Shown: positions 13,001 through 22,495, counted from the first letter of the stretch. The stretch: 64,000 nt of DNA from Tillus elongatus (GCA_964006375.1 OZ023268.1:86166858-86230857), one strand, 5' to 3'. Numbers and translations are program-made. Notes: generated from the letters alone by a model not told the origin.

Positions 13001-14112
13001 ATGAAGGATTTTGCTTCGAAGTACAGAAGTATTTCACTTACTAGATAAAAGATAAATATTTATTTGATTTAAATTATTCACTCATTTAATTTACTTATTC
13101 ATTCTTGAGTAGGAAGTGGCAACACTGTGCGAAATTTAAACAGCCAAACGGTTCCTCGAAACATGCACAAATATATGTGAATTCGTGTCGTATTAATCTT
13201 GAAAATTACCTTTAGTAGATTTATCTTTAATTATTCATTAGTAATTTAGAAGTAAGAAACGTCAACACTGTGAAATTCAAACAGCTTAATGAAGCTTCGG
13301 AATGTGCACATTCCTGTCATATCAATACACAGAATTTACCAAAGCCACAATCAATCTTTAACCCAAGTAACGAGTCTTAATATTATCAAATTAGCCTCCT
13401 GTAAAAAACTTTGTTTCTAATTTCTTTTAGTGCATTCTTCATGGAAACAGGCTACATATAATATTACCATTCTTGATTAAACTTTACTCAGCACATGAAT
13501 TCTACAATTTAATGTTAAAGACTTCACTTACCTTTCTTCTACTTGTTCAGGTTTAGCCTCTCCTAATATCCTAAGTCGGGCTTCCGCATATTCTTGTTCC
13601 CTTTGTTGAAGTGTTTTTTTGGGTTGAAGAACTTTAGAATCGTTGCTGCACTGACTGTCTTTAGAAGGTCTCTTTAATATTTTAACAGTTGGTTCGGGAG
13701 GCACATAATGAGATCTTAAGGCATCTTCACCAGTTAATATAATATTGTTCATTTCTGCTTTATTACTTAAACTACCATTACTAAAATATAAACTATTCAG
13801 TACTTAACAAAATACAAATAATCATATTTGTCAATTTGTCAGTAGATGAAATACCTTTTATCGTCTAACTGATTTGATGGAGCAATTAATTTTCTAAAAT
13901 TTTCTTCTAAAACCTGTAAGAAAATGAGTTAGTTAGCTAACCTAAAACGCACAGTATATTTTAACAGTGCTGTTTGGGAACTATCAGCCAGTGTCAATTT
14001 CATAATTAAGGAATGTTAAATTTTATTAACATTAACATATTCTTACATCAGTCTCATCCATATCTTCCCAACTTTCTATCACCTCAATTTCTTTTTGCTT
14101 GTTGGAAGCCAT
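3473..14112 (-). CDS. SZRD1: SZRD1, SUZ RNA-binding domain-containing protein 1 (4 coding exons)
   Basis: Reconstructed as complement(join(3473..3572,13532..13780,13855..13913,14047..14112)), 474 nt, 157 aa; human SZRD1 is about 152 aa. The N-terminus has the acidic ESWEDMDETD that matches the family ESWEE start. The SUZ domain covers roughly residues 74-117 (VKILKRPSK, then QREQEYAEARLRILGEA). The C-terminal SUZ-C-like tail is residues 140-157 (VIRMPKGPDGTKGFNIRR). All introns are GT-AG and all phases close: 66 nt, 59 nt (ends AG), 249 nt (starts T, ends AG), 100 nt. SUZ domains bind RNA and occur in mRNA-associated proteins; the precise role of SZRD1 is little known. Intron 3 is about 10 kb of transposable elements. 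The start is the first ATG, with no upstream in-frame alternative resembling the family. No broken exon is visible, so I regard it as functional. Confidence 0.93.
3573..4293. other. SZRD1 intron 3, left part, unassigned
   Basis: AT-rich sequence with a moderately GC-richer patch at 3750-4000. I see no ORF or recognisable element in it. Confidence 0.35.
4294..4640 (-). repeat. tRNA-derived SINE, copy 2, with TSD
   Basis: Reverse complement of the family seen at 84-428: A-box-like TTCAGTGGTAAGAA, B box GGTTTGATTCCC, the shared body and a terminal A-rich tail at the left end. It is bounded by a near-perfect 12-bp direct repeat, CTTGACACACTT (4282-4293) and CTTGAAACACTT (4641-4652), which fixes both ends and shows LINE-type retrotransposition. 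Confidence 0.85.
4653..4994. other. Stretch with GTGCTTAGTGCTC-like repeats
   Basis: Contains several AGTGCTTCGAGCACTT-like palindromic words at 4685-4760. Similar words occur at 11350-11492 in the opposite sense, ending CAGCTCTG. They may be terminal regions of an hAT-like element, but no transposase is visible and I could not align complete ends. Confidence 0.3.
4995..5712 (+). mobile_element. Non-LTR family A, copy 2 (short 3' fragment)
   Basis: Matches the last ~650 bp of copy 4: the region encoding [19 protein letters not shown], the [11 protein letters not shown] block and the shared tail, then an A-rich 3' end near 5700. It is 5'-truncated and carries an internal duplication of about 26 bp (CCTTCTCCCCCGAACCTCC repeated at 5561-5598). 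Several stops interrupt the frame. Confidence 0.85.
5713..6560. other. AT-rich, unassigned; possible LINE 3' scrap near 6330-6400
   Basis: No supported gene. A (TAA)n run at 6332-6350 followed by TGTTTATTGGTC looks like the 3' end of a minus-strand LINE, but the fragment is too short to classify. Confidence 0.3.
7391..7490. repeat. Perfect 50-bp tandem duplication inside LINE B
   Basis: The segment starting TGAAAACTGATTAAAGCTG occurs at 7391 and again at 7441, with the copies nearly identical. It falls just downstream of the FADDT motif and shifts the RT frame. A recent local duplication or an assembly artefact are both possible. Confidence 0.9.
7651..7722. repeat. (TA)n microsatellite inside RT motif of LINE B
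   Basis: 72 bp of uninterrupted AT dinucleotides. It sits exactly between the codons for ...FLIYI and NDLPPN of the reverse transcriptase, where the ancestral codons for IYIN are themselves TA-rich. Confidence 0.97.
9681..9930. other. Unassigned LINE B 5' flank
   Basis: No recognisable gene. A 55-bp segment at about 9880-9930 (GTTTTATTGAAAATTTTTC, then AAATATTTATTGAACG) recurs in diverged form in direct orientation at 11088-11142. Confidence 0.35.
9931..10012. repeat. (TA)n microsatellite abutting hAT element
   Basis: 82 bp of AT dinucleotides ending exactly where the hAT terminal repeat begins. ATATATAT also follows the other hAT end, so the tract supplied the target site. Confidence 0.95.
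10013..11012 (-). mobile_element. Internally deleted hAT transposon
   Basis: Ends begin CAGAGATGCCAC at the left and, on the reverse strand, TAGAGATGTCAC at the right, with further inverted similarity (AATATTCGGTATTCAGCC). ATATATAT flanks both ends and fits the 8-bp hAT target duplication. On the minus strand a transposase C-terminus is visible: about 10427-10672 encodes a hydrophilic segment, and about 10190-10340 encodes SVYSERLFSDAGIVYEKKRN followed by RLLPTNAK, the hallmark hAT dimerisation block. The DDE core and BED finger are missing and frames are broken. At about 1 kb it is non-autonomous. Confidence 0.87.
11013..11654. other. SZRD1 intron, unassigned; GTGCTTAGTGCTC repeats near the centre
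   Basis: The 11350-11492 segment carries repeated AGTGCTTAGTGCTCG-like words, related in inverse orientation to 4685-4760, and ends with CAGCTCTG. No ORF is supported. Confidence 0.3.
11655..12330 (+). pseudogene. Unrecognised ORF interrupted by a MITE
   Basis: An open frame starts MGKKKDDTRLPDGLPVLPSG and is hydrophilic. I do not recognise it. At 11852 a 436-bp MITE with GAAGA repeats interrupts it. Reading across the two flanks with one GAAGA copy keeps the frame open (ESEDD followed by KLSLITFYC) until a SINE begins near 12325. An AG precedes the ATG directly. It could be a real exon on the plus strand inside SZRD1 intron 3, or part of an older element. Function unknown. Confidence 0.35.
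11852..12287. mobile_element. hAT-like MITE with 12-bp perfect TIRs
   Basis: Ends are CAGGGTTCCCAC and its exact inverse GTGGGAACCCTG. Flanking GAAGA on each side gives a 5-bp direct repeat, as in the hAT5 group; an 8-bp TSD is not visible. The interior has repeated TTCCCTGACTTTTTCC words and a C-homopolymer at about 11967-11985. No coding capacity. Confidence 0.82.
12325..12596 (+). repeat. tRNA-derived SINE, copy 3 (3'-shortened)
   Basis: Same family as 84-428 and 4294-4640: A-box region TGGTCCAGTGGTTAGAA, B box GGTCCGATTCCC, then the shared body. The distal third is absent; similarity ends near GGCAGGGGT at about 12596. Confidence 0.8.
12597..12990 (+). mobile_element. 3' remnant of an RNase-H LINE (family C)
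   Basis: Around 12690-12800 the frame reads YHLMKMGEADSENYRYC, then an ETI-stop-HLLCNC stretch. This corresponds to the CRLC...[10 protein letters not shown] zinc-knuckle-like tail of the LINE at 59058-60024. A GGTCGC...GGCC remnant of the shared 3' UTR lies near 12920. One stop breaks the frame. Boundaries are approximate. Confidence 0.6.
13008..13127. repeat. Dispersed ~120-bp repeat (partner at 22520-22638)
   Basis: The stretch from TGCTTCGAAGTACAG to AGGAAGTGGCAACACTG recurs at 22520-22638 with modest divergence. A weaker partial copy follows at 13200-13275. It may be the end of an uncharacterised element; no ORF is present. Confidence 0.6.
13532..13780 (-). CDS. SZRD1: SZRD1 exon 3 (SUZ domain)
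   Basis: Acceptor TATTTTAG is just above 13780 and donor GTAAGTG just below 13532. The exon encodes NGSLSNKAE, then MNNIILTGEDALRSHYVPPE and the whole SUZ domain. The alternative acceptor nearer the internal ATG would break the frame with exon 2; the upstream AG keeps it. Confidence 0.92.
13855..13913 (-). CDS. SZRD1: SZRD1 exon 2
   Basis: 59-nt exon between acceptor CTTACAG and donor GTATTTC. It encodes VLEENFRKLIAPSNQLDDK plus the first two bases of a Ser codon. Confidence 0.88.
14047..14112 (-). CDS. SZRD1: SZRD1 exon 1 with start codon
   Basis: 66-nt exon starting at ATG 14112-14110 and ending GAT before GTAAGA. It encodes MASNKQKEIEVIESWEDMDE and TD, the family N-terminus. Confidence 0.9.
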
Positions 14113-14842
14113 GATGCGACCCATTTGTAAGCTGTCAAAATTGTCATTGATGACAGCTCTAAAATCAAAAAACGTTCATTTGCTTCTTCTTTTGAGTATG
14201 ACTTTGATGTCTTTTTGATATCGGTGGTCATGCTGACTTCATACTGACTATATAATAGACAACTTTTTATTCGTCAGAATAACTTAAAACCTTTAAAAAA
14301 CTTAAGACAACTTTTCATGTAGACGAATTAACAGGGAAACTTTAAAAAAATCTGATAAAAAAATTGGAGAACTTTTTAAACGTTATCAGTCGGGAAAAGT
14401 GCCCAGTGAGTTTATGAAGAATAAGTAATAATATGTACCATTTAGAAAATGGTGAAGTCGCGAAAATGCAACCACAACAGGATAAACAGAGTCGTGCAGC
14501 GAAGATTCTCCTAATTATACTGGAAAATATGATAAGAATCAAAATATCGAGAGTTGCCTGGATAAAGATCGGTGATTAGCACTTAAAAGAATAGAATAAA
14601 GAAGGATTGAGAAAAATGAAGGGTTTATTGGTTCTGTACACCTGTAAAAGGTATTAGATAATGTGAAATTTAGTGAATACCTTCCTTTTGCAAGTCGCTT
14701 GGATAAGTTCGTTAGCCAGGAAAATCTGCTCAGGTATCTGCAAGATAGTCGAAATCCCCCGGTCCGTGCTAGTTCTAGGCTGACCTTCAACGTATCGAAT
14801 TTCGACAACGAAATTATAATGCATGTTTGTAAGAGAAGAAAT
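14113..14842. other. SZRD1 upstream region, unassigned
   Basis: Contains the presumed promoter and 5' UTR of SZRD1. ORFs at 14539-14856 and 14663-14884 overlap on opposite strands and resemble nothing I know; I do not call them genes. Confidence 0.35.
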
Positions 14843-15160
14843 TCCGGACTCAGCAAGTGCGTTATGGTAGCGAATTTTTATTAAATGCTTCAAATTTGAG
14901 CAGCTCAATTTGCTATTAACCTATAACGTTCGTTGGACAGGAAACTAGTTTTTTCCTGACCATTTTAAGTTTATTTCCGTAAATTTTTGTACATTTTCAA
15001 ATATAACAATTATTTTGATGATTAATGGTACATATTGTTTTTACTATATAGGTTACACTGGTAACCAAATTTGATGCCTGCTTAAAAAAAAATCATATAT
15101 TCGCGATTTAATACATTTTTATGAAAATTCACTACCATAACGCACTTGCTGCGTCCAGAC
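14843..15160. mobile_element. MITE with ~40-bp TIRs
   Basis: Left end TCCGGACTCAGCAAGTGCG, continuing TTATGGTAGCGAATTTT, is mirrored at the right end (TCTGGACGCAGCAAGTGCG, TTATGGTAGTGAATTTT on the reverse strand). About 318 bp, non-coding, AT-rich inside. A related half-copy is at about 2490-2535. Confidence 0.8.
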
Positions 15161-15205
15161 TTTTTTTAGTATATACACAAATCAGAGTTATTACCTATTA
15201 CAGGT

Positions 15206-15300
15206 TAATGGATATGAAACTGAAGTTCAAGAAAGAAGAGGTGTAAGGCATGGATGCTTAACTATAGCCTTTTTTGTACTTAGTATAAATTATTTATAGG
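15206..15300 (+). pseudogene. RTE-like reverse transcriptase scrap
   Basis: One frame reads VNGYETEVQERRGVRHGCL, which fits the RTE/BovB pre-catalytic block (normally GVRQGCxLSPxLF). Only about 95 bp is recognisable. Confidence 0.5.
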
Positions 15301-15664
15301 TAACTTTTTTTTATTTGATGAACTGCTTTAACTACTTAGGGCATTAGCCGATACCACAGCATACTATATGACTAACATGCTGTGGCGATGCGATATTTTT
15401 AGTTAATTCTCAGACAGAACAAATTTATTTTGCCCTGCCTGTGGCGCGACCCCATATTCGGGAAAGAATGTGTCGAAGTTGACAACCCAAAGCTACTCGA
15501 TTTTCAAACTGAGTCACGTTTAATTAAGATAATTGTAACAACTCATTTAAAAAAAATTTAAATAATGGAAACGAAACACAAACATATTTTTGGTACTGTA
15601 GTATAACTATTTTTCAGAATTATTTGACGTTTACATTCAAATCTGACAAACTACATTTTACACG

Positions 15665-15765
<101 letters not shown>

Positions 15766-16018
15766 TCTTTTACTTTTTATTTTTCATTCATTGCCATCAA
15801 TAACACCAACGTTTGCCATATATCTGAAACAGCACCGACAAGAACAGCAAGGAGCGCTCCTTCAGAAAACTAGATATCCATAAGCATATTTTCGAAGGAA
15901 ATCCGTATGATGGAAGTTTATTGAGGAGTACCGCAAGCTAGAATGATTTAGAAATATCCAAATAAATTGCATGACCTCCAAATTTTTCGAGAGCATAACT
16001 TCAAAGATAAGTGACGTA

Positions 16019-17558
16019 CGAGGTAAGCGCGAAAATTTCCCGGCCTGACTATGAAAGAAATGGTGTAGACTCAGAATTAAAATTTATTTTTTCACATAGT
16101 CCTCCCTAACATCAATGCACTTATTAAGTACATCGTTTCAGAAACCATTCGATACCACTAAAAAATATTCTTTCGGTTTGTCCTCAAAATGTGCCCAAAC
16201 TGCAGTTTTCACCTCTTCGTCGTCACTGAAATGGCGTCCTTTTGTAAATTTTAAAATAGGCAGTAGTCACTGCCATATCTGGGCTACAAGGAGCGTGATC
16301 GATTTGTCCGCAGTCTCGAATTGCGGCAGTGTACATTGTCATGGAGCAAACGCACGCCTCTGGTCAGTTTCCCACGTCTTTTCTCCCTCATATTTTGTAG
16401 TAATTTATGCAGGAACGTTGCATAATATGCCACGTTGACTATGGTGTTGCGTTCCTTAATGTCTATGACAAGAATACCCTCACAATCCCAAAAATCGTAG
16501 CCATAAATTTTTTACCGACTGACAGACCTTGGACTTTCTTGGCGGTGCTTCTCCTTTAAGCCACCATTCAATCGACTCCCTTTTGCACAGAGGATCATTG
16601 TAGAGAACCATAGTTTCATCCCCTGTGACAGGTGTCTTCAACACGTCCACATGGTTTTCTTCAAATCGGTCCAAAGAGGATCGGGCACATATTCAACATG
16701 ATGCTGACGCTAAAAGATGTTTGGGGACCCACCTTTTTTTCTTTTTTTTTTGTTCCCTCAGGGCTCGTCCGCGGCCTTGCCGCCCCGATAGCACCGCAAC
16801 CCTTGGTTGATTGTGCATACCCCTAGTCTTACTCCACCCATTCCAAAATCACTGTGCCTTGAACTAGTCTGCACAGCGATTGGTAGGGTGAAGTTTTATA
16901 TTGCTCTGTCTCCGGTCTAGAGTGACCGTAGATCAGTTGTCTTTTCCGGTCCAGAGCTATACACTCGCAGGGACCCACCTTGCACTAACTTATTACTCAT
17001 GCCAAAATTTTCGTGGATGATTCGGCGAATCCTTGTATCTGAAAGCCTAGACATTTTTGATAATTCTTTCAGTTCTAAGCGTCGTTCGCTTAATACGAGA
17101 TCCTCAAAAAAGGCAATCTTGTCCTTCACCACCTCCACCGTCCTTTCGGTTCTTGCATCATCTTCCAGGGATTCCTGCCCTATTCGAAACAGTTTTGACC
17201 AATCTTTTACTACAAAATAAAACGGAGAATCCAATAGAAATAATAAAAGTATGTGGCTAATGGATCTGACCGTCCAAAGCCAAAAAAAATCCCCGTACAC
17301 CCCATCCGCAGCCTATATTTAATGCTTTGAGGTGGAAAACCTTCTCGAGTAAGGAATTTAATAACAGTTCGATTATCAATTTTCGTCACTTCTGACATTG
17401 TGATGAACAAGTATCAGTTATAAAAAAAATGAATTCACAAAATCCAGTTTTTGTTTTTTTCCAAGATTAATAAGACTTGAACCACTGTCTCACCAAACTT
17501 TGACACGCTTCGATACCCCGAATCTATGTCAGACCGGAAAATTTTGGCGCTTACCTCG
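16019..17558 (-). mobile_element. Mariner-family transposon, inactivated
   Basis: Terminal inverted repeats start CGAGGTAAGCGC and extend about 31 bp (continuing AAAATTT and CCGG with four mismatches), flanked by TA. On the minus strand the N-terminus (17210-17410) begins MSEVTKIDNRTVIKFLTREG. It is followed by SLEDDARTERTVE, an HTH block, FGMSNKL, ARWVPKHLL (interrupted) and VTGDETMVLYNDP (usual Trp replaced by Met). Frameshifts and a 234-bp retroposon insertion make it dead. Without that insertion it is about 1.3 kb, the usual mariner size. Confidence 0.9.
16736..16969 (-). mobile_element. Poly-A retroposon/SINE-like insertion inside the mariner
   Basis: GGGACCCACCTT occurs at 16724-16735 and 16970-16981. 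Between them, read on the minus strand, is a GC-richer ~220-bp sequence ending in an A-rich tail (A11 G A7). Collapsing the duplication restores the mariner codons for ARWVPKHL. No ORF or clear Pol III boxes, so it is either a SINE of another family or a processed RNA pseudogene; I cannot name the parent RNA. Confidence 0.8.
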
Positions 17559-17878
17559 TATGTCAGAATACAGCGGTTTTGATGAAAGCCGTATTGGCGA
17601 TTACTAAGGAATGTTTGATTTTTCAAGATATTTTATAAGCTCTATAACTAACAAAACTGATAGAATGGTGGAAAGTGGACGATAGGCCCCACTTGTCTCC
17701 CTCTTTGGGACACGCAGAACTCGGGAAAATGGAAACACCCCCTCTTATAGGACATTGTACCTTTATTGGTGACTAAATTTTCCAGTATGTGCTTAACGAT
17801 ACGATGTCTGAAAAATATTTCTCTCATTTTTAAATACAGCTAAAATATTTTTGAATATACAGTGACTACTCTACATCC

Positions 17879-20343
17879 CTGGTTCAATAAAACTTTCCAA
17901 AAAGCAGTAGTAACTAAAAATTCTGCCTAAAGATATTGTTACGTTCTACGTGGTTCTAGATTCGTTGACTAACAAAACACAGCTTTTTAAACTACTATTT
18001 TATTATTACCAACTATTTTCCAACACCAGTATCAACTAAAATATTTATCTCTATTATTAAATGTCCATAAAACTATATTCCACTATTCGCCTTCTATGAT
18101 CGCTCTTAAACACCAATACTTACTGCTAACTCGCTTAATACTCTATGATCACTATTTACACCACACCGACTTAATACTGAACTAACTTACTCTGCGCACC
18201 GCTCGTCTATTTATACTGTCCATAGAGATTCTAGACCTTCTACACTATTCTACACCTGTCACTTCTGGTCCCTTCTAGAAATATCATTCCAGAGTGTTCG
18301 CTCTTACCAACACACTTTATAATTGACATCTATGACCATAGAAGCAACAAAGTTCATAAACTTAATTATCATAGACAAATGTGACACTGCCCCCCTCTTA
18401 TATGCGATCGTCCCGGTCGAATTTTGACATTTCTTGGAATGGCGTAAGTCTGTGCATATGGACCACCTTCATCTTGCTCTTAGGGCTCCTCTGAATTCTA
18501 TAGACAACGTCGTTGATCCCTTTGACCACCTTATAAGGACCTTCCCATAAGTTCTGTAGTTTAGATGAACGTCGCTTGCTTCGTATTGGCTTGTAGAACA
18601 ACACCCGATCTTCTTCTTTCAAACCAGCTGAATTAGGTGGCCCGTCATAACGGGTCTTCATGTGGTCGCTTTCTATTCGTATATGCATTCCGACCGCAGA
18701 GTGGATGGTTTTCCTTCTCGTCAATGTATCGGAGCTTTCTTCAAGCGAAATGCTTAGGTGGTACGACTGGTTCTTCCGTGTAGGTGCTGTTGTTCCGATG
18801 TTTCTACTTGCACAAGTATCTCGGCGGGCCCTATTCATCCTGTCGACATCGGCTCTGTTCCAACAAATGTATTTACTGACCTCTTTCTGGATTGGCTTCA
18901 CATTTACGTGGTCTTTGCACCCTTCGTTTTGTATTTCTCTTATACTTTCTTCTCCACGTGCTTCTGGCTGAGTAACTGGGTCGTCTCTTCCTTTCACAGC
19001 TCTCTTCACTGGAATGTCACTTTCACGGCAGACGTTGCTATTTGCCTCTATGGTGATTTTCCGTACTGCCAGGCGACATTATTATTTCTTCACCGCCGAT
19101 AGTCAGGATGTTAGTGCCAAGATCCAGTTTAGCGCACTGGCCCTGAAGTATGTCCAAGCCAATTATAATCGGGTCTGATATGGCGGCGACTATGGCTCTC
19201 TGCTTTGCCTTCCATGTCCCAATTTGCAGCTCGACCCCAGTCTCGCCAAATACCTGGATCTGATCACCACCGGCCGCATTTACTCTGCACACTGTGTATG
19301 GTTCTCTTACTCGCCATCTTGGAACCATGTTGCGGAGAATAATCGTCCTAGGTGCGCCTGTATCGACGACCGTCTGGGTCTTATTGCCGCTTACGTATCC
19401 GTCTACGACGAGAACGCTGCCAGAATAGCTAACCTGAGAAATGGTTACCGGCCTTAGCTTCACTTTTTCCCTTAGGCGTGATCTTAGAGCCCAACATTCG
19501 CCCCTTATATGTCCCCCCCATAGCTGGGCGTCCATATTGGCTGTTGCGCTACGTGTCTTAGGCATAGACGTACTTAAACCTTGTACACTTTATTCTGTCA
19601 CTTCTGGTCCCTTCTAGAAATATCATTCCAGAGTGTTCGCTCTTACCAACACACTTTATAATTGACATCTGACCATAGAAGCAACAAAGTCCATAAACTT
19701 AATTATCATAGACAAATGTGACAATATTTTTGGTGCAAAAACACGACCAGCGAATCTCAGGCCGCTTTTGTATTAGCAAGGAGCAGGTGCAAGCAGATGT
19801 TTGATCAGGCCGCAAATAACTTCCACCAATCAATAAGAAAAAAAAAATAGTATGCCAATGATTTTAACAAACTAAAAATTATTTTTGATATCCTCGTTCT
19901 ATTGGAAACAAGAGTCTTTTTGAGTTGTTTTTCTTCAATGCGCTATTTTTGAGTAAAAAAATTAAAACTGTTATATTGTCTGAGAAAATCAATGTAGGGA
20001 ATTATTGTGCCATAAAATTATCAGTTTCCTTAAATCAGCATTTTATTTATCCTTACATTTTTTCATGCAGCTCACCCAAAAATCTTAGGCACCAGCCGTC
20101 ACTGCTACTTATACTTTTTAACTTCCCTACTGCCCATTTAGAAACAGAAGGAAATAAAAATATTAATAGTAATAATACATTTCAAATTTCTTTCCCTGGC
20201 TTCAAATGATAATTTGCTTGCACCTGCTCTTTGCTGGTACAAAGGCGGCCTGAGATTCGCTGCTGGTGTTTTTGCGCCAAAAATATTTCCAAGCAGAATG
20301 TATAATTACTACTACTTTTCGGAAAGTTTTATTGAACCAGGGG
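17879..20343. repeat. Imperfect ~130-bp inverted repeat split by the gypsy insertion
   Basis: Left arm 17879-17936 plus 19724-19799 (once the LTR element is removed) matches the reverse complement of 20214-20343, including CAGCGAATCTCAGGC and TTTTGGTGCAAAAACAC. The loop is about 415 bp. It may be the two ends of a foldback-type or DNA transposon; no transposase is visible. Confidence 0.7.
17937..19723 (-). mobile_element. Internally deleted Ty3/gypsy LTR retrotransposon
   Basis: The 3' LTR is 17937-18386 (TG...CA, 450 bp). Next to it on the minus strand is a polypurine tract AGAGGGGGGCAG. The 5' LTR survives only as about 19580-19723. ATAT flanks both ends as a 4-bp TSD. The interior encodes an aspartyl protease (19038-19565; VVDTGAPRTI, LGLDIL-like IIGLDILQG), followed directly by an integrase C-terminal tail (18398-19009; DRVLFYKP, LWEGPYKVV, VHMHRLTPF). 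Most of the 5' LTR, the PBS, gag, RT, RNase H and integrase core are missing. Not capable of autonomous movement. Confidence 0.88.
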
Positions 20344-20874
20344 TATAGATAATTTGAGCGCTCCCATTTTAAGACAATCATTTGAGAAACCCGTAAAAAA
20401 CGTAGACAAGGAAACTCCTGCAGTAAAAGAAATAAGTGCGGAACTTTTAAAAACTCCCATAAAAAAATGAAAGAACTTTTCAAACTGCGAAATGTTATAA
20501 ATTAGAAGAATTACCCAGTGACCTAAAGAAGAGTGAAACTGGATCAAATCTTACAAAGGCACCACATGTCAAAAATGAGCCGTTTTCGACTTAATTCGAT
20601 TTTTCTAAAATGTTCAAAATATCACTACTGCGTTAGACAAGACATATCTGCGCTTTTAACCAAAGATCAGAGATTCTTGGTCGGTGAGGAGATTAATAGG
20701 AAGCTTGGTTCCAGGTAAAGCCCAGTTGATATTTTCTGTAACAGGCAGAGTGTTCTATACTAAGTAACCAACTATAGCAACTCATTTCATACATTATTTC
20801 ATAATTTGAAATGGAACGCCCTACATTTTTTTGCTTAGTCTTATTGCATATTAAAATCTTTTTTAAATTTGTTA
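20344..20874. other. Unassigned, AT-rich
   Basis: A short plus-strand frame (KPVKNVDKETPAVKEISAEL) is open near 20385-20470 but resembles nothing I recognise. Nothing else stands out. Confidence 0.3.
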
Positions 20875-21235
20875 ACATTTCCCTATACCTCTATCTCTTA
20901 CCATTTCCGAGATATATTGATTTGTATTTTACATATTGCAGATATTCAGATATTTGGTCAGACATGTTGCCTATGACCGAAAATGTTGAATTTTAACTGG
21001 CACTTTCTAGGCTGTTCTATTGTAATAGCTTGTGAGTTTTCTGAAAGTCGTCAAAACTTCTCTATACCTATATCTTCCAATTTCCGAGATATGTATATTA
21101 ATTTTTACTTTATATTAAATTGCAAATATTCAGATATCTCTTCATACTTAGTCACCTATGATAGAAAATGCCAAAAACGATTAAAATTGAATTGACACTT
21201 CCTAGTATGTTTCATTGAAACATCTTGAAGAGGAA
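20875..21235. repeat. Two diverged tandem copies of a ~175-bp unit
   Basis: 20875-21045 and 21055-21235 share CTATACCT, TTTCCGAGATAT, AATATTCAGATAT, CCTATGA and a CACTTYCTAG block in the same order. Non-coding; old satellite-like duplication. Confidence 0.65.
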
Positions 21236-21789
21236 AGGGAAACACATGCAGAATTCCCCAGAAACTTCTATCTACGATTTATTTACATTTGCTAATTATG
21301 ATTTTTGTTAACAGCTTATAAAACTAATGATCTTGTTCTAAATAAAAGGTTTGTTTCTTTTTTACTGATGCCAACATATAATTTTAAGACGACAGCAGAT
21401 TTTGCAGAAATTGATTCATGAGAGAATGGGCAATATGTAGGATAAGTGAGTTTAGGTTTATGGATTTTCATGATAACTGATTTGATTATTTAAATATATA
21501 AAGTACAAGCTATTAGTCTCAGTGGCCTATGGTTAATGCCTTGGACTGCTACACTGTATGTCTCGTGTGTGATTCTTGGCAGGGTAATTTAAATTTATTT
21601 CCATTTTTTTAATACCAAGTGTCAAATTAACTTATATACTTAAGCAGACATCGAATTTTACCAAGTTGGATGTAATGTGGGAATCTGCCATTAAGCTTTC
21701 CTTTTAACGAATTTTTATTTTTAAAAATTAGCTAGTAGATGGTAGCATTTTTAAGAAAGCTGATTTGCAGCTAAATTTTGACAAAAAAT
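21236..21789. other. Unassigned; weak SINE-like segment at 21510-21690
   Basis: A segment with CTCAGTGGCCTATGGTTAA and TGTGTGATTCTTGGC resembles degenerate A and B boxes of the SINE family and has an ACCAAGT...TTGGATG body. Too diverged to be sure. Confidence 0.3.
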
Positions 21790-22410
21790 AATTACAAAAA
21801 TTTGTTAGGTAATACAAAAGATAAAGATAAAGCCACTGAATTGTCGGGTATCTATGAGCTGGGTTATAAAGATATAATCTTAAATACGTTGGGCAGACTA
21901 ATAGAACAATTGAGACTAGATTTGGTGAACATCTGACACAGCTGAGATACGGTACTGTGACAAGTCGTGTCCGGCACAACATATTTTGGATAATAATCAC
22001 CACACAGATAAAGAAAATCTGAAACTTATCAAAAATGTTAGACAAGCAGCGAAGTTAGATGCGTAAGTAAGTATTTATATTTCTAAGGCAATAAAAAGTA
22101 AAAGTACCTTAAACCAAGCTCCGCCATTGATTTATAGTCCTTTGTTTGCACTCTCTTTGACACAGAAGATATTCCGAAACTCAGTAGGTAAAGTTATAAC
22201 GGGAGTTCAAAAACCTCATCCGGGAATTAAAATACAATACACAGAAAATTTGCCTGCAATTTTTTCCCTCTCTTTATCGGTCTTATCTAAGACAGTAGAA
22301 AAAGTGATGTTTAGTTGTAAGTAGTTTAGAATTTTTCATCCTCTGACGACACTAACTTTGTTAGTAAAACGATCGCTTAAGAATATGTGTTGTGGTGATT
22401 TAGCTTCTCC
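21790..22410 (+). mobile_element. Penelope-like element remnant: GIY-YIG end plus hammerhead-like tail
   Basis: Frames around 21840-22060 read GIYELGYKD, LKYVGQTNRTIETRFGEHL and then HILDNNH-type residues, the GIY-YIG endonuclease typical of PLEs. Downstream at about 22335-22420 is a tail (CATCCTCTGACGAC, GTTAGTAAAACGATC, GTTGTGGTGATTTAGCTTCTCC) also found, better preserved, in the palindrome at 47270-47510. Its hammerhead core is mutated (GAAA to AAAA). RT is absent. Confidence 0.75.
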
Positions 22411-22418
22411 AAGTGTAC

Positions 22419-22421
<3 letters not shown>

Positions 22422-22495
<74 letters not shown>
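22422..22495. repeat. (TA)n microsatellite
   Basis: 74 bp of TA dinucleotides at the 3' boundary of the PLE remnant. Confidence 0.97.

Larger units (their letters stand above)
15790..17800 (-). mobile_element. LINE family I RT remnant, split by a mariner
   Basis: On the minus strand the 17561-17800 segment encodes a YRPLSTILSVL-like block and NRQYGFHQNR; the 15800-16016 segment continues with AIYLDISKSF and LLNKLPSYGF, the next conserved RT block. The mariner at 16019-17558 sits between them at a TA. Related to family A by sequence. Frames are broken. Confidence 0.75.

Noticed and set aside
18660..19102. Two plus-strand ORFs over the gypsy element
   Set aside because: They are antisense shadows of the integrase tail and protease, which carry recognisable motifs.
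22335..22420. A functional hammerhead ribozyme in the PLE remnant
   Set aside because: GAAA is AAAA and stem I does not pair; only a decayed relative of the 47417-47512 arm.
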